64,000 nucleotides of DNA from positions 1 to 64,000 of the forward strand of contig JAIUCV010000577.1 of NCBI GenBank assembly GCA_026724425.1. The letters are read 5' to 3'. A program made the position numbers and the translations under genes. Every line of letters begins with the position of its first letter. Position 1 is the stretch's first letter. The notes under the pieces are model-generated. The model was not told the origin of the DNA and searched no databases. It was given only the letters and a program-made list of their open reading frames with translations. Positions 26,538-39,108 of the stretch are shown here, one piece after another. The DNA is from Erythrophleum ivorense. Taxonomy: Eukaryota > Streptophyta > Magnoliopsida > Fabales > Fabaceae.

Positions 26538-26550
26538 ATATATATATAAA
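26538..26550 (+). promoter_or_regulatory. putative TATA box of the 25353-28952 LTR
   Basis: A TATATATATAAA run is followed by a CA-rich stretch and then a GAAGAAG-rich leader. It is about 1.19 kb from the unit start, later than in GL, which supports a separate family. Confidence 0.45.
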
Positions 26551-27645
26551 CCACACACACACCTTCTTGCCATTCACATAAATAAAAATACACACACCAA
26601 ATTCAGCCAAGACAAGGAGAAGAAGAAGGATAAGAAGCTCGGCCTAAGGAAGAAGAAAAGGGAGGAGGAAGAGAGAAGGAAAAGCCACTGGAAAAAATCA
26701 AGTTAAGGTAACATAGATAAACTTTCTTTTTCTTAGTTTTTCTTCTATTTTTCTCCAAGAATTCTTCTCTTCTCTTTCTTTCTAAATTTCGTCCATGGCA
26801 AGAAGAGATGGGAAATTTTGTCATTTCCATGAATTCTAGCTAAGAAAAGATGGAGAAATCATATATATGGCTTATGGATTCATGTGATTCAAGAAAATTC
26901 CTAATCTTGGCAATTTTTCTACAAATCAAGAAGCTTTATATTTCAAGATGCCATGGGAGAAATTGAAGAGAAAATAAATGGGGAAATAATGGAAGAAAGC
27001 CTAAGGAAGAGGAAGATTAATATAGCTTTAATTTTCATAAAGAAATTAGTAAGGAACCCTAGAATCTTAATTTGAGAAAATTTCAGAATACATATGAAAT
27101 CTCTAGAAATTGATTAAGGGATTTTGTTTATCTCCCTTGAATATGTATGTGTGGCTATTTGGTGACATAAAAATGAAGCAAAACCACATGTCTTCCTTAA
27201 TGCATAGATTCAGCCAACACATGTACATATACCTAGGGAAGAGTTTTATTAAATCCACCTAAATAAGATTAATCTACATAAAAAATAAGGCCTATGGCGA
27301 AATTTTGGTAATTTATGGATCATTATATAAAAAGTCAAATTCTTGAGAAAAAGTGCTGACCAAGAAGTTGTTGAATTTTTCCTGATGTTATTTGGCATGT
27401 TCTCGATTACTTTTAAGGCCTAATATATTATACATGCTGCTTGGATTATGCTGATATTTATTTTATGAATTTTAGAGCCCATTTGTGATAGTGGGAAAAA
27501 TTACGCAACGCTATGTAAAGTATGGAAAATGTGATAACATGTGTTCTAGAATTACACTATTTGCTGTGCTGATATACTGTCTGATTTCTTGACATGGATA
27601 ATATGTTGTTTACTGCCTGATTATATGAGTATGGGTTATTTGGTA

Positions 27646-27730
27646 AAGGACTGGTCAATATATATAGGGCGAACAGGGGGTGAGCCCAAAGGACTGGCCA
27701 ACATATATAAGGTGGACAGGGGGTGAGCCC
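27646..27730 (+). repeat. 43-bp tandem duplication
   Basis: Two adjacent copies, 27646-27688 and 27689-27730, share AAGGACTGG and CAGGGGGTGAGCCC with a few substitutions between. It lies inside the 25353-28952 LTR. Confidence 0.75.
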
Positions 27731-28952
27731 TGTGCATGTGCTAGAGTTGGCCATTGGGTAGCTATTATTGTATTAGATGTCTAATCTCAAAGATACTTAA
27801 AAACATCTAAACCACTAATTTTCGAACTCCAATACGCTATCATGCTATCGGGATTATTTATGCACAGAATTGTACAAGACAGTTCTTTCCCAAATATACC
27901 TATTATGCCTTGATCAAATGATGGCTTGGATGACATATTATTGTGGTATTTCATATGACTTTCCTTGGGTATCCACTGGAGGACGCCTCAATAAAGGAAG
28001 CAGGGATGAGCTTGTTATGCCAAAGCCAGTGCAACATAATCTAGGTATTGAGCTTGGCAGTCTCCAAGGCCTAATGGTCAAGAAGGAATAAATATTGTTT
28101 GCTATATGCTCTATATTCTATGCATGTAAATCTCGTGAATATCTTGTAACTGCTGAATATTAATTATGTTGAGATAATTCTTGTGTTCATTCATGTTCCA
28201 TCTTTAGATGTAATATGTCTATTTACTTTGCTATTTCATATTCACGTTAGATATTGCTAACAGGTATATCCCTCCATTTATATTATTTAGTAAACTAATT
28301 ATCTTACCACTGTATTACTTGCTGTCTGTTAAAATTACTTGACTCTTCTTCATGAATATTATGTGGTATTAATCCTGTCTATGTTACTAAGAAAATTATT
28401 TCTCACTCTATTATAGTTTATACTTTTCTTATATGCCAATTTATCAAGTGACCCTATAACTCTAGGCAGAGTGGATCTAGTTCCTACTTCGGGGATGGGT
28501 CTTTGTTATCCATAATATACATATTATATCATGTGATAACATTGTTCATGTTGTACCAGTGTACTTTGTATCCTGAGGGGAGCTTGAGTCCCACACATTC
28601 CCAGTGGATGGAGTTGACCCTCCTGCTCCTCCGTTTGCATGAATAGAGGCCTAGTCGCTATCATTGACCTTTTTGTGAACATAGGGGACTGACCTTTTTG
28701 GTCCTTTTGTTATCTAGGGATTTTCTCTTTTGATAGTTATAGGGTAGATCCCCCCTTGATGTTATGTGACCTATATGATCCCGCTCTACTATGATGGAAC
28801 TCTTAAACTAATTTGTATGAATTACAGTCTACTTTACCATTAATTAGATTTTATTGTGAAGGAATAATTAAAATAGGAAAAGCAATTAAACTCAAATCAG
28901 GAATTCCTTAAAAATATATAGCTAAAGATGGGTATTTATAAGAGATGTTACA

Positions 28953-31900
28953 CAGGATCCCCATGCGCTATAGCGAAGGTGCTAGTTTGCCATAGCGAAG
29001 ATGTAATCCGACATAGTGAGTTCGTATGTCCTATACAAAATCCAAGGAGTTTCTCATGATAGCGCCAACCATGGCGAGGACAATTGGGACTTGGGATTGA
29101 TAAGTTCTCGCTTCCTGTTATAGCGAGACTTACTCTGGAAAAGCATAAAAAAGTGAAATTTTTCTTCCTAAAGGATCAAGACTTTTCTCTCTCCCTCTAA
29201 CTAACATATTGCTTCGTCTAAAAATAGAGAAGAGGGCTAGAGAGAGAGGCACACCAAGAGAAGCCAAGAAGAAGGGAGAAAATTAAGGAAAAAGGGTAAG
29301 AAAATTTAAGAATTCATGGTCTTTCTCCTTGCAAATTCATTCTCGTCTCTTTGCTTCCTTTTTCCATGGTTTTTGTGAGTGGAATGATTCTATTTTGGCC
29401 TTGAACCAGAGGGGAAAAATTATAAATTTAAGATTAAGCTAAGGAAAAAAGAAACACTCTTGAAGGAGGCTTGAATCTAAGGTAGTTCTTTGTCTTTGGT
29501 TGCTTCTTCTTCTTCTTGTTTTCTCTCTTATGTTTTGGCCAAGAACAGAACCATAAGAAGAGAGGAATTTTTGTCTAAGAACAAGAGAGAAAATTGGGTT
29601 TTTGACCATGGGGAGTTGGAATATGCCAAGAAATTACAAGAGAAATCAATGAATTTAAAGTTGGGGATATGTAGAGCTCTTGAATGTAATGTAAAAACTG
29701 ATTTGATTCATAAATCTCCTAGTATATGTGAGTGTTTGTTTGAGTTCCTAAGACCCTTAGGAAGCTTTCCAAGGGCCCTTTCCATCAAGCAAAACTTGGA
29801 AACTCCATGGACTCTAAATGCTCTTCATAGTTTGACCTAGAGCACTTGAGAGGGGTAAAGAGTGTTTTAATTGGTTCTAAACTTGGTTTAGAGTCATGTG
29901 TGATGAAAAAAGATAAGAGAAACTCTTGGAAAAACTTTAGAAGCCATAGATTGAAAGTTAGGTCAATAGGTTCCATAATATGACCTATAGAAACAACATG
30001 GACCTAGGCTCTTAGAATTGAGTGCATGATGACTTCAAGGAGTCTAAATGGAAGTAAGAGGCCTAGATATGAGAAGAAAATGAAGCTAAGAGCTTGAATT
30101 ATGGTAGTTGCTTCATTAGGCCATTAATGGAGCTATTATGGAAACAATAGACCAAATATGTTTCTTAAATGTGTATTTGATGTTGTGGCTTATTCCAAGA
30201 AAGTAATTAAGTGCTATTTGTTATGTCTAGGCCAAACAAATCAAGCTCCATCTAGTTGTGGTTGTGAGACCAAGAAGGGAAAAGAGAAATCAAAAGGGAA
30301 GAATTGTATCTAATTGCCAAGGTAGCTCTTCACCCTTTCTTATGTGCATTCCTGGATATGTAAATGTCATTGTATATGTATATGTATTTGTATGTTGAGA
30401 CATGCCATTTGATACTGCCTTGATGCATTGGTACCAATATACTTATATTTTGGTTGTGAAAATTGCTCTTGAGGGTGAGGTGGTGCCAAAAGTCCCTTGT
30501 GATGGGTGAGGTGGAACCAAAAGCCTCTAGGAATGGGTGAGACAAGGCCAAAAATCTCATGGATAAATAAGGCTAAGTCAAAAGTCCCTAGACTAAGGGT
30601 GAAGCTAATCCAAAGTCTTAAAAATAGGGTGAGGCTAGACCAAAAGTCCCTAGATCTTATTCTTGGCATTAATATGATTTTCATGGCATGTAAATCATAT
30701 GTTGAATGATTCTTGTTGGTTGGATGCCTACTTGCATGATTTAACATATTTATATGCCTTGATTTCTTCCTTGAATAAGTACATGAGATATTGAGATTCC
30801 ATGAATCTCACATCCTTCCCTCTCTTATCTCGACATGTTAGGTGGAGCTTAAGGAGACCAAAGTGGAAGTCAAGGAGTTTGAAAAGCTACTTCTTGACAC
30901 TGTGTATTTTGTATGCCCTTTGATGTAAAGAGATGTCAATATTTATATCTATATATTATTTGTGAGATGTAAATATTTGAACAAGTGTAAAAGCATGTAT
31001 AGATGATGTATGAACCATATTTGGAGCCAAATCAATGCAAATGTAAGATTTAGACCTTTGATGACTTGTAGATGCTAGTGTATTCTTGCATGTGGAATGG
31101 CCAAATTGAGATGTATGATGATTTAGACCATTTGGACAGTTCTTATATGTTGTGTTTGTATTTTAAAACTTACCCAAGAGGTGCTGGAGCATGTGTGAGG
31201 CCATTTGAACCCACTTTGAACAATATATGGTGTCAAACTTGCCAAATTTGTGAGTTATATCAAGATATGACCAAATGAGCTCCTCTTGATTCAAAATTTT
31301 ACATGCATATAAGTTTTACCTAGAAATTTTTGGAAAACTAAAGTGCATATTATTTGGAGTTTTAGAGAATATTTGGTGAATTTCCAAATTTGGTAACTTT
31401 TCAATTTTGATAATGGCACTATTCATAAGATTAGAAATTTTGCCTCTATCATATGTGGGCCAAATAGTGTCCAATGGCTATGAAATTTTACAGAAAGAAA
31501 CTAGACATTCTTAGTAACCTATAACAACTAGAAGCACCTCAATTGGAGGTATGTAGAGGGAGAAATGATTTTTTAAAGTTCTATATCAGTATCAAGGATG
31601 ATAGTAGACCTTGGCTACTGTTCTATCAGTTTTTAAGAACTAAAGGCTTTTGAACTAGTTTGAACTTATTTTTTTGCTCTAGCTTTCTTAATTGGTATAT
31701 TTTGTCAAAATTATATTTTTTTGGAATTAGTTATGAATTTTTAAAATTTATATCACTAAGTTGTATCAGAAATGTTAGGCAGTCTAACCTTTCAAGGTTT
31801 TCTATTGTCAAACATGGTCCAAATGATGTTATTGTAGTTGGAAATTATTTTTACTATAAAATTAACATCCAAAAATTTCTAGAAAGCTATGGTTTTCTTG

Positions 31901-32171
31901 ATTCTCATTTTTCTATAATTAATTATGATTTTTCAAAATTGGTGCCAAAAAATATGAGTTTTGGAACCATGGGAGAATTTGTATTTTTCTGGTTTTTGAC
32001 TTCAAATCCATGATTCATGGATTTTTTATGCTAAATATGAGTTGTATGAATGGATTTTGAGTAGAAAATGTGAGTGATGGGTTCATGGGACCCACAGGGC
32101 AAAATATGAATGTTTAAATCTCGACGTAACGTAGTAAAGGATAATTGAGTCCAATGCATTATGGTGTTACA
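28953..32171 (+). mobile_element. GL10: chimeric giant LTR copy, main part
   Basis: After the second CAGGA duplication, about 180 bp carry repeated TATAGCGA/CCATGGCGA words unlike other GL 5' ends. From about 29140 the sequence joins the GL body: leader with an AAGGGTAAG donor-like site (29250-29305), minisatellite (30470-30655), palindrome (30793-30809), and the tail ending ATGGTGTTACA at 32171. The flanks (GGCAC left, CTTAT right) do not match, and the right flank belongs to another repeat, so the copy looks recombinant. Confidence 0.65.
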
Positions 32172-32394
32172 CTTATTGTATAAACTTTCTCAATTAACTT
32201 AATTATTTAACTTGTTATTAATGATTGTTTAATATATAAACAAATGGAAGCTTTAGGAAAAGGATGAAGCTCCAACTTTAGATAAATCTCCTATTGAATA
32301 AGCTCTCACAATTAGCTTAATTATTCAACTTGTTCTTGATGATTGTTTGATATATAAACAATTAGCTATTTATATGAAGGAGTTAGGGCTTTAC
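32172..32394. repeat. duplicated AT-rich LTR fragment
   Basis: A segment with TGTATAAACTTTCTCAATTA...GATTGTTTAATATATAAAC (32172-32242) is repeated with changes at 32280-32361 and again at 39990-40055. The last site lies within the 3' LTR of the second gypsy element, so these are probably remains of that LTR type. No gene is seen. Confidence 0.55.
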
Positions 32395-32917
32395 AAATTT
32401 TTAATATTTCAACTTTGCCGTTAAATTTGGTTTCCTTCATTTAAGCTCATTTCAACTCCTTTTTAGAACCATCTTTCACCATAAAATTTAGGTCCTCTAA
32501 TTCACGAAATGCCTTTGGTTTTACCTCAATTAGATTTAAAACCTGATCGAATCGTCTAGTCAAAGCTTTGATCAACTGATGACCTAAAATATACACCAGA
32601 GAGGTTTTAACTATTTTAGAGGTTCCTATGGGTTTTAAAGCATCTAAAAATCCTAGGAAACTCAATTTTTCCATTTAAAACTCACTCCTTTGAGTTTTCA
32701 AAAAGTTACCTGAAATTATGTTTTTACCACTACATTATTACTTTAATTCGTTCAATTGTTTTGGCTCCAATTTCAAGCTATCTTTTAGCTCTTATCCATA
32801 TTTTTAGATATTCCAATTAACATCATAATCTCACTTTGCCTCAATTTGTTTTACTTTAGGGTATTCTCATGTCAATTTATTGGTTTCAATTTAGTTTCTA
32901 GAAAATTGATCATTACA
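32395..32917 (-). mobile_element. GL11: 5' fragment of a giant LTR copy, minus strand
   Basis: On the minus strand it starts TGTAATGATC at 32917 and follows the GL 5' region through the AAAGGCATTTCG block and the AAATGAAGG...AAATTTAACGG area, ending near 32395 after about 520 bp. The rest is missing. Confidence 0.6.
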
Positions 32918-33872
32918 CAGTCAGTAGCAGATTTGTTTTATCTGGAAGGTTTTATCCATTCTATTGCGATGCCAAACAATAAACACATTAGATAAATTTC
33001 CATTTACATAGTTATAATATAAGTGTTATGTACCTAAGATCAATTTCATTTGTAAATGATAATTATCATGAGAATGGCACATATCTCATTTGGTATTGTG
33101 GAGCATGGCTTGACAAGTCTTTAATAGCAATACTAAAACAATAGTTATCTAATGCCATTGTGAGTTGATGCTCTTCACCATCATTATCTTTCTTTCCATG
33201 TATGAAGTGTAATAGTTCTATTTCCTTGGTCAGATTTATACACATTCACCATGTGCATATATAAATTATACAAAAACAGAAATTCTTATAATTTTATCAA
33301 AAATAGAAATGTTTCTACATTCTAGAAGTACTGTAGTGTGCATTCCTCTTCACTTCTACTTGTTACCTTAGTGGGGGTTTCTAAGGCTTTACATTGCTTA
33401 AGCTTCCTTTTCTTCACTAATGTCATTGATATGAAATTGAGAACATTTAGGATATTTTTGTTCCTATAAAAGGTGCAGGAAAGATAATGAAGAAGATCAT
33501 TTTTATTTCTACTAAAAACTTGAACTCCAATGCAATTTTCTCTGCAAACTATCTAATATGGAAAGGAAGTATCATAAGACTGCTAATTATTTAGGGAAGT
33601 TAATAACACTAACTATTATCTCTATTTCAGCCCAGTAAGCACAAATCTAAATGGATTCACAACAACAGATTAAAAGGAGAATCAATGGTGAAAAACATAT
33701 CAGCATGGAACCACAAGAACAAAACACTATTGTACGTATTTGTGACCATGGCTACGTGCAGTGGCTAGGTCGATGGCGAGAGCAAAATGTCAATGATGTG
33801 CGATAGGCGTGGTCTGCGCTATGTGTGGTAGTCGCGAAGAAGCAGAATATCATGGATATCGGAGGGTGTGGT
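32918..33872. other. unassigned AT-rich sequence
   Basis: I see no supported gene, RNA or repeat boundary. Short open frames are random. The last 120 bp (33750-33870) are richer in GC and contain GGCGAGAG and GTCGCGAAG words, then meet the next LTR-like unit at 33873. Confidence 0.4.
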
Positions 33873-36780
33873 TGTGATGACCCTAACATCTAACCATTGT
33901 AATTAAGGTAAAATACATGATTAATAACCATAAATCAAGGTTACAAGACATTAAGACTAATTACATTGGAAAATACAGGAAAATTTGAACCTTTATATTA
34001 TTATAGTCATTAACCAAATAATTACAAGCATTCATGTACACAAGGGAAACAAATGCTCATTTATAAGCCTTGGTTCTATTACCCATTAATTCCAACTCAC
34101 AAAAATCTTCTACCAATATTTCTAAGTCATCCCTTGAGGTTACCATATGAAGAACCAAGATTTCTAGGTTAGAATGAGAGTTTAGGACCATTAGCCATGG
34201 CCGATTGCTCTTGAGCTCACCCTTATATCTATCATCGTGGCAAGTTGGAGCTTCACTGTAGCTAACCTACATAACGTCGTGGTGAGGAAGCCTCTTGGAA
34301 CCTACCTCGCTCGCCTCTCGCTATTGGCTGTGACTAATTCCTCTCTAGAACGCCAGTCACATTTTCACAAAAGTTCGCCACGGCCAATTCCCATTTAGCC
34401 ACGGTGAATTACCCTCTGGATGACTCCCAGTTTGGCCTCTCACATTTTGCCACAGCTAATTCCACTTCTCGTCGCAACGAATTGCTCTCTGGTACCCTCC
34501 CTGGCTAACTTCGCCTCTATTGGCCGTGGCTAATAATATTTTAGCCGTGGCGAAATGCCTTTTAATCCTACAACCTCTAAAACCTTGTCTCACACTCTCC
34601 ACTCTTCCTCCAATAATACTCTAGGGCCACTCTACCTTAATTTGTGGGGCTTTAGTAGCTTTCATTAGCCTAATTTACCTAGCTAATATATCATTACTAG
34701 TTTAAGACTTAAGTGTCAATTTCTACTCCTCCAACTACCTTATCTCGGCAAGTTCATAAATTAATAACAGCAGAATTTCATAAGCTTCCCAAAATTATCA
34801 TTCAAATACATATTCCATTAAAGATTTCATGCATCACTAATTCAGGTCTATATCCAAGGTATTATAATTACAATTCCCAAATGGTAAACCATATCATAAA
34901 TTCAACAAGTTCATACATCAGATATCATAAGTTCATACATCCAATGCCAAGCTAAGATGAAGCCTAAGTCCTCAATAGGTACATCATAAGAAATCAAAAT
35001 ATAAACGCCTACACTTGACAATATGATTACATGATGATGCTATATAGAAGATTAACAAAATTGCACCTACTCTACTCAGATCAGCCCAAGTGTAGCTTCC
35101 TCCACACATGGCTAGAGCTCATGGATTTTCATCTACTTGCTTCCCCTTATCCTTACTCGAAGGGCCTTCACTTGAAAGTATAATCCTATGAAATCAGGTG
35201 AGATGCAAATCTCAATAACCAAGGCAAATTCCATTCATATACTCCAGCTCAATTAACATATATGCATGATTTCATATAAACATTAGAAAACATACCATTC
35301 ATACCAGTAAATGAAATAATTAGGTTATCTATGATTACTATCCTATACTAGCAATCACAATTCCACATGTTAAAGACCAATAACATCGGGAGAGGCCGTC
35401 TACAACACCTACTCTCCATTGAGCACAACCAGAGCTCAGTGCATCTGGGGTTTGATCATAACCTGGTGCCCAATCGAAGTACATGCACGGGTGGCAGCCG
35501 TACCACAACTCCACCATGGACTCACAAGGTCCAATCATATATAACAGATAGCCAACCAATTTATTTAGCATCAAAATCATAATCATGCAGCAAATACAAA
35601 ATTAGATCAGACATATGCATAGAATTAACATGAACCCCAGTTACCTCACTTGTAGCCAATCCTCTAAGAGCCAATTGAATGCTACTTCAGTCTATAAACA
35701 CAAAACCAAGCCATTACTATCCCTAATTATAATTTGTATCAGCAAACCCATTACTCAAGGAATTAAGCTACATAGAACTACTCATAAACACTTACCAAAT
35801 CACCAAGAGCCTCTAATTTCATATTTTGCCTTCCCTAGACTAGAAACATCAAAATATCACTCCAAACCATAAGAAAATTTGCATAAAATTAAGTCCAATA
35901 CTATAAGTCTACTATGGGGGTCTTAAACTAGTAGAAAATGCATCAAAATGGAAAGCTGATACTTATTTAATAACACCCTCAGCCCCAACCTACGAAATTT
36001 CACCAAGAAAATCCCAAACAACCACATTTCAAATTTTGGGTATGGTGAAAATGCTCTAAATGAAAAACTAATAAGGCCAAAATGAAGAGAAAGAGAAGGG
36101 GATTAAGTTATATAACTATTACCTAGGCTGAATCTTGCTCTAAAAGTGAGAAATGGTGAAAATATGTCAAGAACCTTAGCCTCCCCTTTGGACCTCCGAA
36201 TTTTCTTTTTGTTTCTTGTGTTTCTGTAGAATGGGGGTGGCTAAAAATGGTTTTTAGAGTTTTAAGTTGGGTTCTAAATGGGTTATAGGTCAACCCATCT
36301 ACCCAAGGACCTATTGGGCTCCCACTAATTGTTGGGCTGCAGTTGTAATTTGTTAGACTAGTTGTCAAAATTTAGACTTTTAGGTTAGGCTGGGCTAAGT
36401 TTTTAAGAGCTCAATTGATTTGGGTCTACACAAAGATTGTTGGGCCAATTATAAGAGCTTATATAAGGTGGGTCTTGGGTCTCTATCACATTAAATCAGA
36501 TTGGGCCCTCCTTCAATGCTCTCTCTCTTGGGCCAAGTCTCACATTAAAGGGTTAGGTTTGCACCTAAAATCCTTAGGCCTCCAATAGTCTCTAATCATG
36601 GCCTATTTAATTTAATTTGAGCCTAGATAAAGTTTCTAACTCAATTAAATTTCAAACTTATATTAATAATTTATCTCTCTAAAATTTTCACTCCCTTAAC
36701 TCGTCCAATTATTCCATATTAATTATTTCTAATTAACCCAAATCCATAATTAACACCTTAATTAATTTTGGGGTGTTACA
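33873..36780 (-). mobile_element. third LTR-like unit (2,908 bp), minus strand
   Basis: On the minus strand it starts TGTAACACCCC at 36780 and ends GGTCATCACA at 33873 (TG...CA). The flanks are GTGGT (33868-33872) and GTGGC (36781-36785), a 5-bp duplication with one mismatch. A leader-like segment with a CCTAGGTAATAG site lies near 36110-36240. The region 34225-34560 is a GC-richer cluster of GCCGTGGCTAAT-type words. GAGATGCAAATCTC (35200-35213) is a hairpin similar to that of GL. No gag/pol is found. Confidence 0.6.
34225..34560. repeat. cluster of degenerate GCCACGGC-type words
   Basis: Words such as CGCCACGGCCAATT, GCCACGGTGAATT, GCCACAGCTAATT, GCCGTGGCTAAT and GCCGTGGCGAAAT recur about every 30-60 bp in both orientations. 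The segment is much richer in GC than its surroundings. Related CCATAGCGAAG and CCATGGCGAGG words occur at 28975-29070 in GL10. Confidence 0.6.
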
Positions 36781-37194
36781 GTGGCTCGATCTTAGTGGCA
36801 ATAGCTGATGCATGAAGAGAAGAGTTGAAAAAGAAGATGAGCATGAAAGGCCGCAAATGGCTACCTACTACTAGCTGAGCTTAATGCCTAGACACAAAGA
36901 AGTAGGAGATGTTGAAAACTTAAAGGCAGCTGTAAGGTGGGCTGAGGTAGTGGGACTAGACTACGCAGCTTATAGGAACAAAAATCAACTTCAATTTTTT
37001 TCTAATGTATATATACTGAACTGGGCCAGGCAAACATTGTTTAAAGGCTCTACCCATGGCTCAGCCTGGCCTAATTTATAAAAATAAAATTTTCACAATG
37101 TTTTACCCATTTTATATTTTGACCTGGCCTAACTTAGTCTGATTAGGCCAGGCTATATAAGGCCTATTGGACTAATATACACCCCTATTTCTAC
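36781..37194. other. unassigned sequence with inverted GGCCAGGC words
   Basis: No gene is supported. CTGGGCCAGGC (37020-37031), CCTGGCCTAA (37070, 37127) and GGCCAGGCTATA (37145-37157) form inverted repeats near the AATATACACCCCTATTTC stretch (37175-37195). This resembles the end of some plant hAT-type or MITE-like repeats, but no partner end was found. Confidence 0.3.
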
Positions 37195-39108
37195 GTAATT
37201 TATGATGGCATGACATATATTAATGCAAAATAAAAGAGTAGTAGTTTATGCCTTTAGACACCTTAAACCTTACAAGGAAAATTACCCTACTCATAATCTA
37301 GAATTAGTAGCTGTAATGTTCACATTGAAAATTTGGCAATGATACTTGTATGGATTTGAATTTTACATATCTAGTGAACATAAAAGTTTTACATACCTAT
37401 TTAACCAAATGGAATTAAATATAAGGAAGAAAAAATGAATGGAGTTGAATAAGGATTATGACTTTGAACTTAAATACCATTTAGGCAAAGCCAATGTAAT
37501 GGTTAATGCACTAAGTAGAAAGTCCCTACATATTGCAAATATGATAATTAAAGAAACAAAGCTAATTGAGTATTGTAGACATTTGAGACTTTCAACAGCC
37601 ATCTTAATTCATTGTTTGCACCTAAGTGAGTTGAGAATCAAGTGTGATTTAGGAACCTAAATCAAAGAGGCACAAAAATTAGACCAATTTTTATAAAAAC
37701 AATTAAGATAACAAGATTTCTCTAAATCATCAATTGGAACCATTCTTTTCCATAAATAATGTGTCCTTAACCAGTCAAGACTTAGGAACAAGATTCTTAA
37801 AGAAGCCTATAAAAGCAACTATACTATTTACCTAGGATTCACTAAGATGCACCAAGACTTAAAAAAGATGTATTGGTGGCTAAGAATGAAAAATGACATT
37901 ACAGAATATGTGGTAAAATGCTTAGTGTGCCAAAAAGTCAAGATAGAATACCAAAAACCTTCACAATTAATACAACTCTTAGAATCCCTAAGTGGAAGTG
38001 GGATATTATCCCAATGGATTTTATGATAGGGTAACCTAAGACTCAAACAGTATTTAATGCCATATGAGTTATAGTGGAACTAAATCTACACACTTTTTAC
38101 TCATTATGGCTAAGTATTCATTAAATAAAACTTGCCCAGATATATTTGCAAGAGATTATGAGACTACATTGAGTCCTTTCTAGTATCATTTATGTTAGAG
38201 ACCCTAGGTTCACTTATAAAGTTTAGGGAGCCTTATAGGAAGCCTTTAGAATCAAGTTGTGTTTTAGTATAACTTATCATCATCAAATGGATGGTCAAAT
38301 AGAATAAATAATCCAAACCTTAGAGGACATGCTGAAGCTTATATTCTAGATTAAGGGAGAAGTTAGGATAGATGTCTACTATTAGTGGAATTTGCATGTA
38401 ATAATAATTCCACCCAGTATTAGGATGACATCTTATAAAACTCTTATTGGTAGAAAATGTATATCACCCTTACATTAGTTTGAAGTTGAGAAAAGAAATT
38501 TGTTAGACCAGAACTAGGTCAAGAAACATCTAAAGAAATCAAGTTAATTAGGAATAAAATGCTTATACCTCAAAGGCAGTAGAATAGCTACTCTTACAAA
38601 AGAAGAAAACCTCTAGAATTTGAAGAAAGAAAACATATGTTCTTGGAAATTACTTTTACCATTGGTATTGGCAAATCTCTAAAATCCAAGATCTCTAAAA
38701 TCTAAGAAATTGAGCCCTAGATACTTGGGACCTTTTTCAAATCATCAAGAGAGTACGGCCAGTCACCTACCAGATTGCACTACCACTTAAATTGTCTAAC
38801 CTTCATCCAATCTTTCATGTCTCCTAGCTTTGTAAATATATCCTAGATCCTTCACACATCATAGTTAATAAGCTAATGCAAGTGAGATAAGACTTGACTT
38901 ATCAACCGAAACTAGTACAAATTGTACACATTAACATAAAACAATTAAGAAATAAAAATATCTCTCTACTCAAAGTAGTCTAGGAGAAAGTGACATCAAA
39001 ATAAGCAACTTAGGAGATGGAGAATTAACTCATAAAGAAGCACTCCGATATGTTTTAATAAGATAATTCCAAATGTTGTGGACAAAATTTCTAAAAGAAG
39101 AGAAAAAT
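37195..39108 (+). pseudogene. second Ty3/gypsy pol remnant (RNase H, integrase)
   Basis: The plus strand encodes, with many stops and shifts, RNase H (ENYPTHNLELVAVMFTLKIW at 37278-37340, then the KANVMVNALSRKS-like end near 37490-37525), the integrase zinc finger (YKSNYTIYLGFTKMHQDLK at 37810-37865 and KCLVCQKVK at 37917-37945), a poorly preserved core, and the C-terminal domain (YLGPFQIIKRV, TYQIALPLKLSNLHPIFHVS at 38725-38822). Both finger His codons have become Tyr. The RT half is absent upstream. A purine tract at 39092-39107 and TGTGACATTC at 39109 mark the start of its 3' LTR. Confidence 0.85.
39092..39107 (+). other. polypurine tract before the 3' LTR
   Basis: A run of A/G with one T (TAAAAGAAGAGAAAAA) sits immediately before TGTGACATTC. 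This is the arrangement expected for the plus-strand primer of an LTR retrotransposon and it lies just after pol. Confidence 0.6.

Larger units (their letters stand above)
25353..28952 (+). mobile_element. second LTR-like family, complete 3,600-bp unit
   Basis: It starts TGTAACATCCCTAAAATTAA and ends AAGAGATGTTACA, flanked by CAGGA at 25348-25352 and 28953-28957, a perfect 5-bp duplication. The interior differs from GL. It has a TATA run (26538-26550), a purine-rich leader (26605-26700) ending in a GGTAACATAG donor-like site, a 43-bp direct repeat with GACAGGGGGTGAGCCC-type sequence (27646-27730), and no gag/pol coding. A solo LTR of another gypsy-type element is the best reading. Confidence 0.75.

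Noticed and set aside
2150..32917. Viral insertion or a novel multi-gene system in the repeat nest
   Set aside because: The repeated blocks have no conserved coding frames and have LTR termini with integrase-type duplications. Transposon biology explains them.
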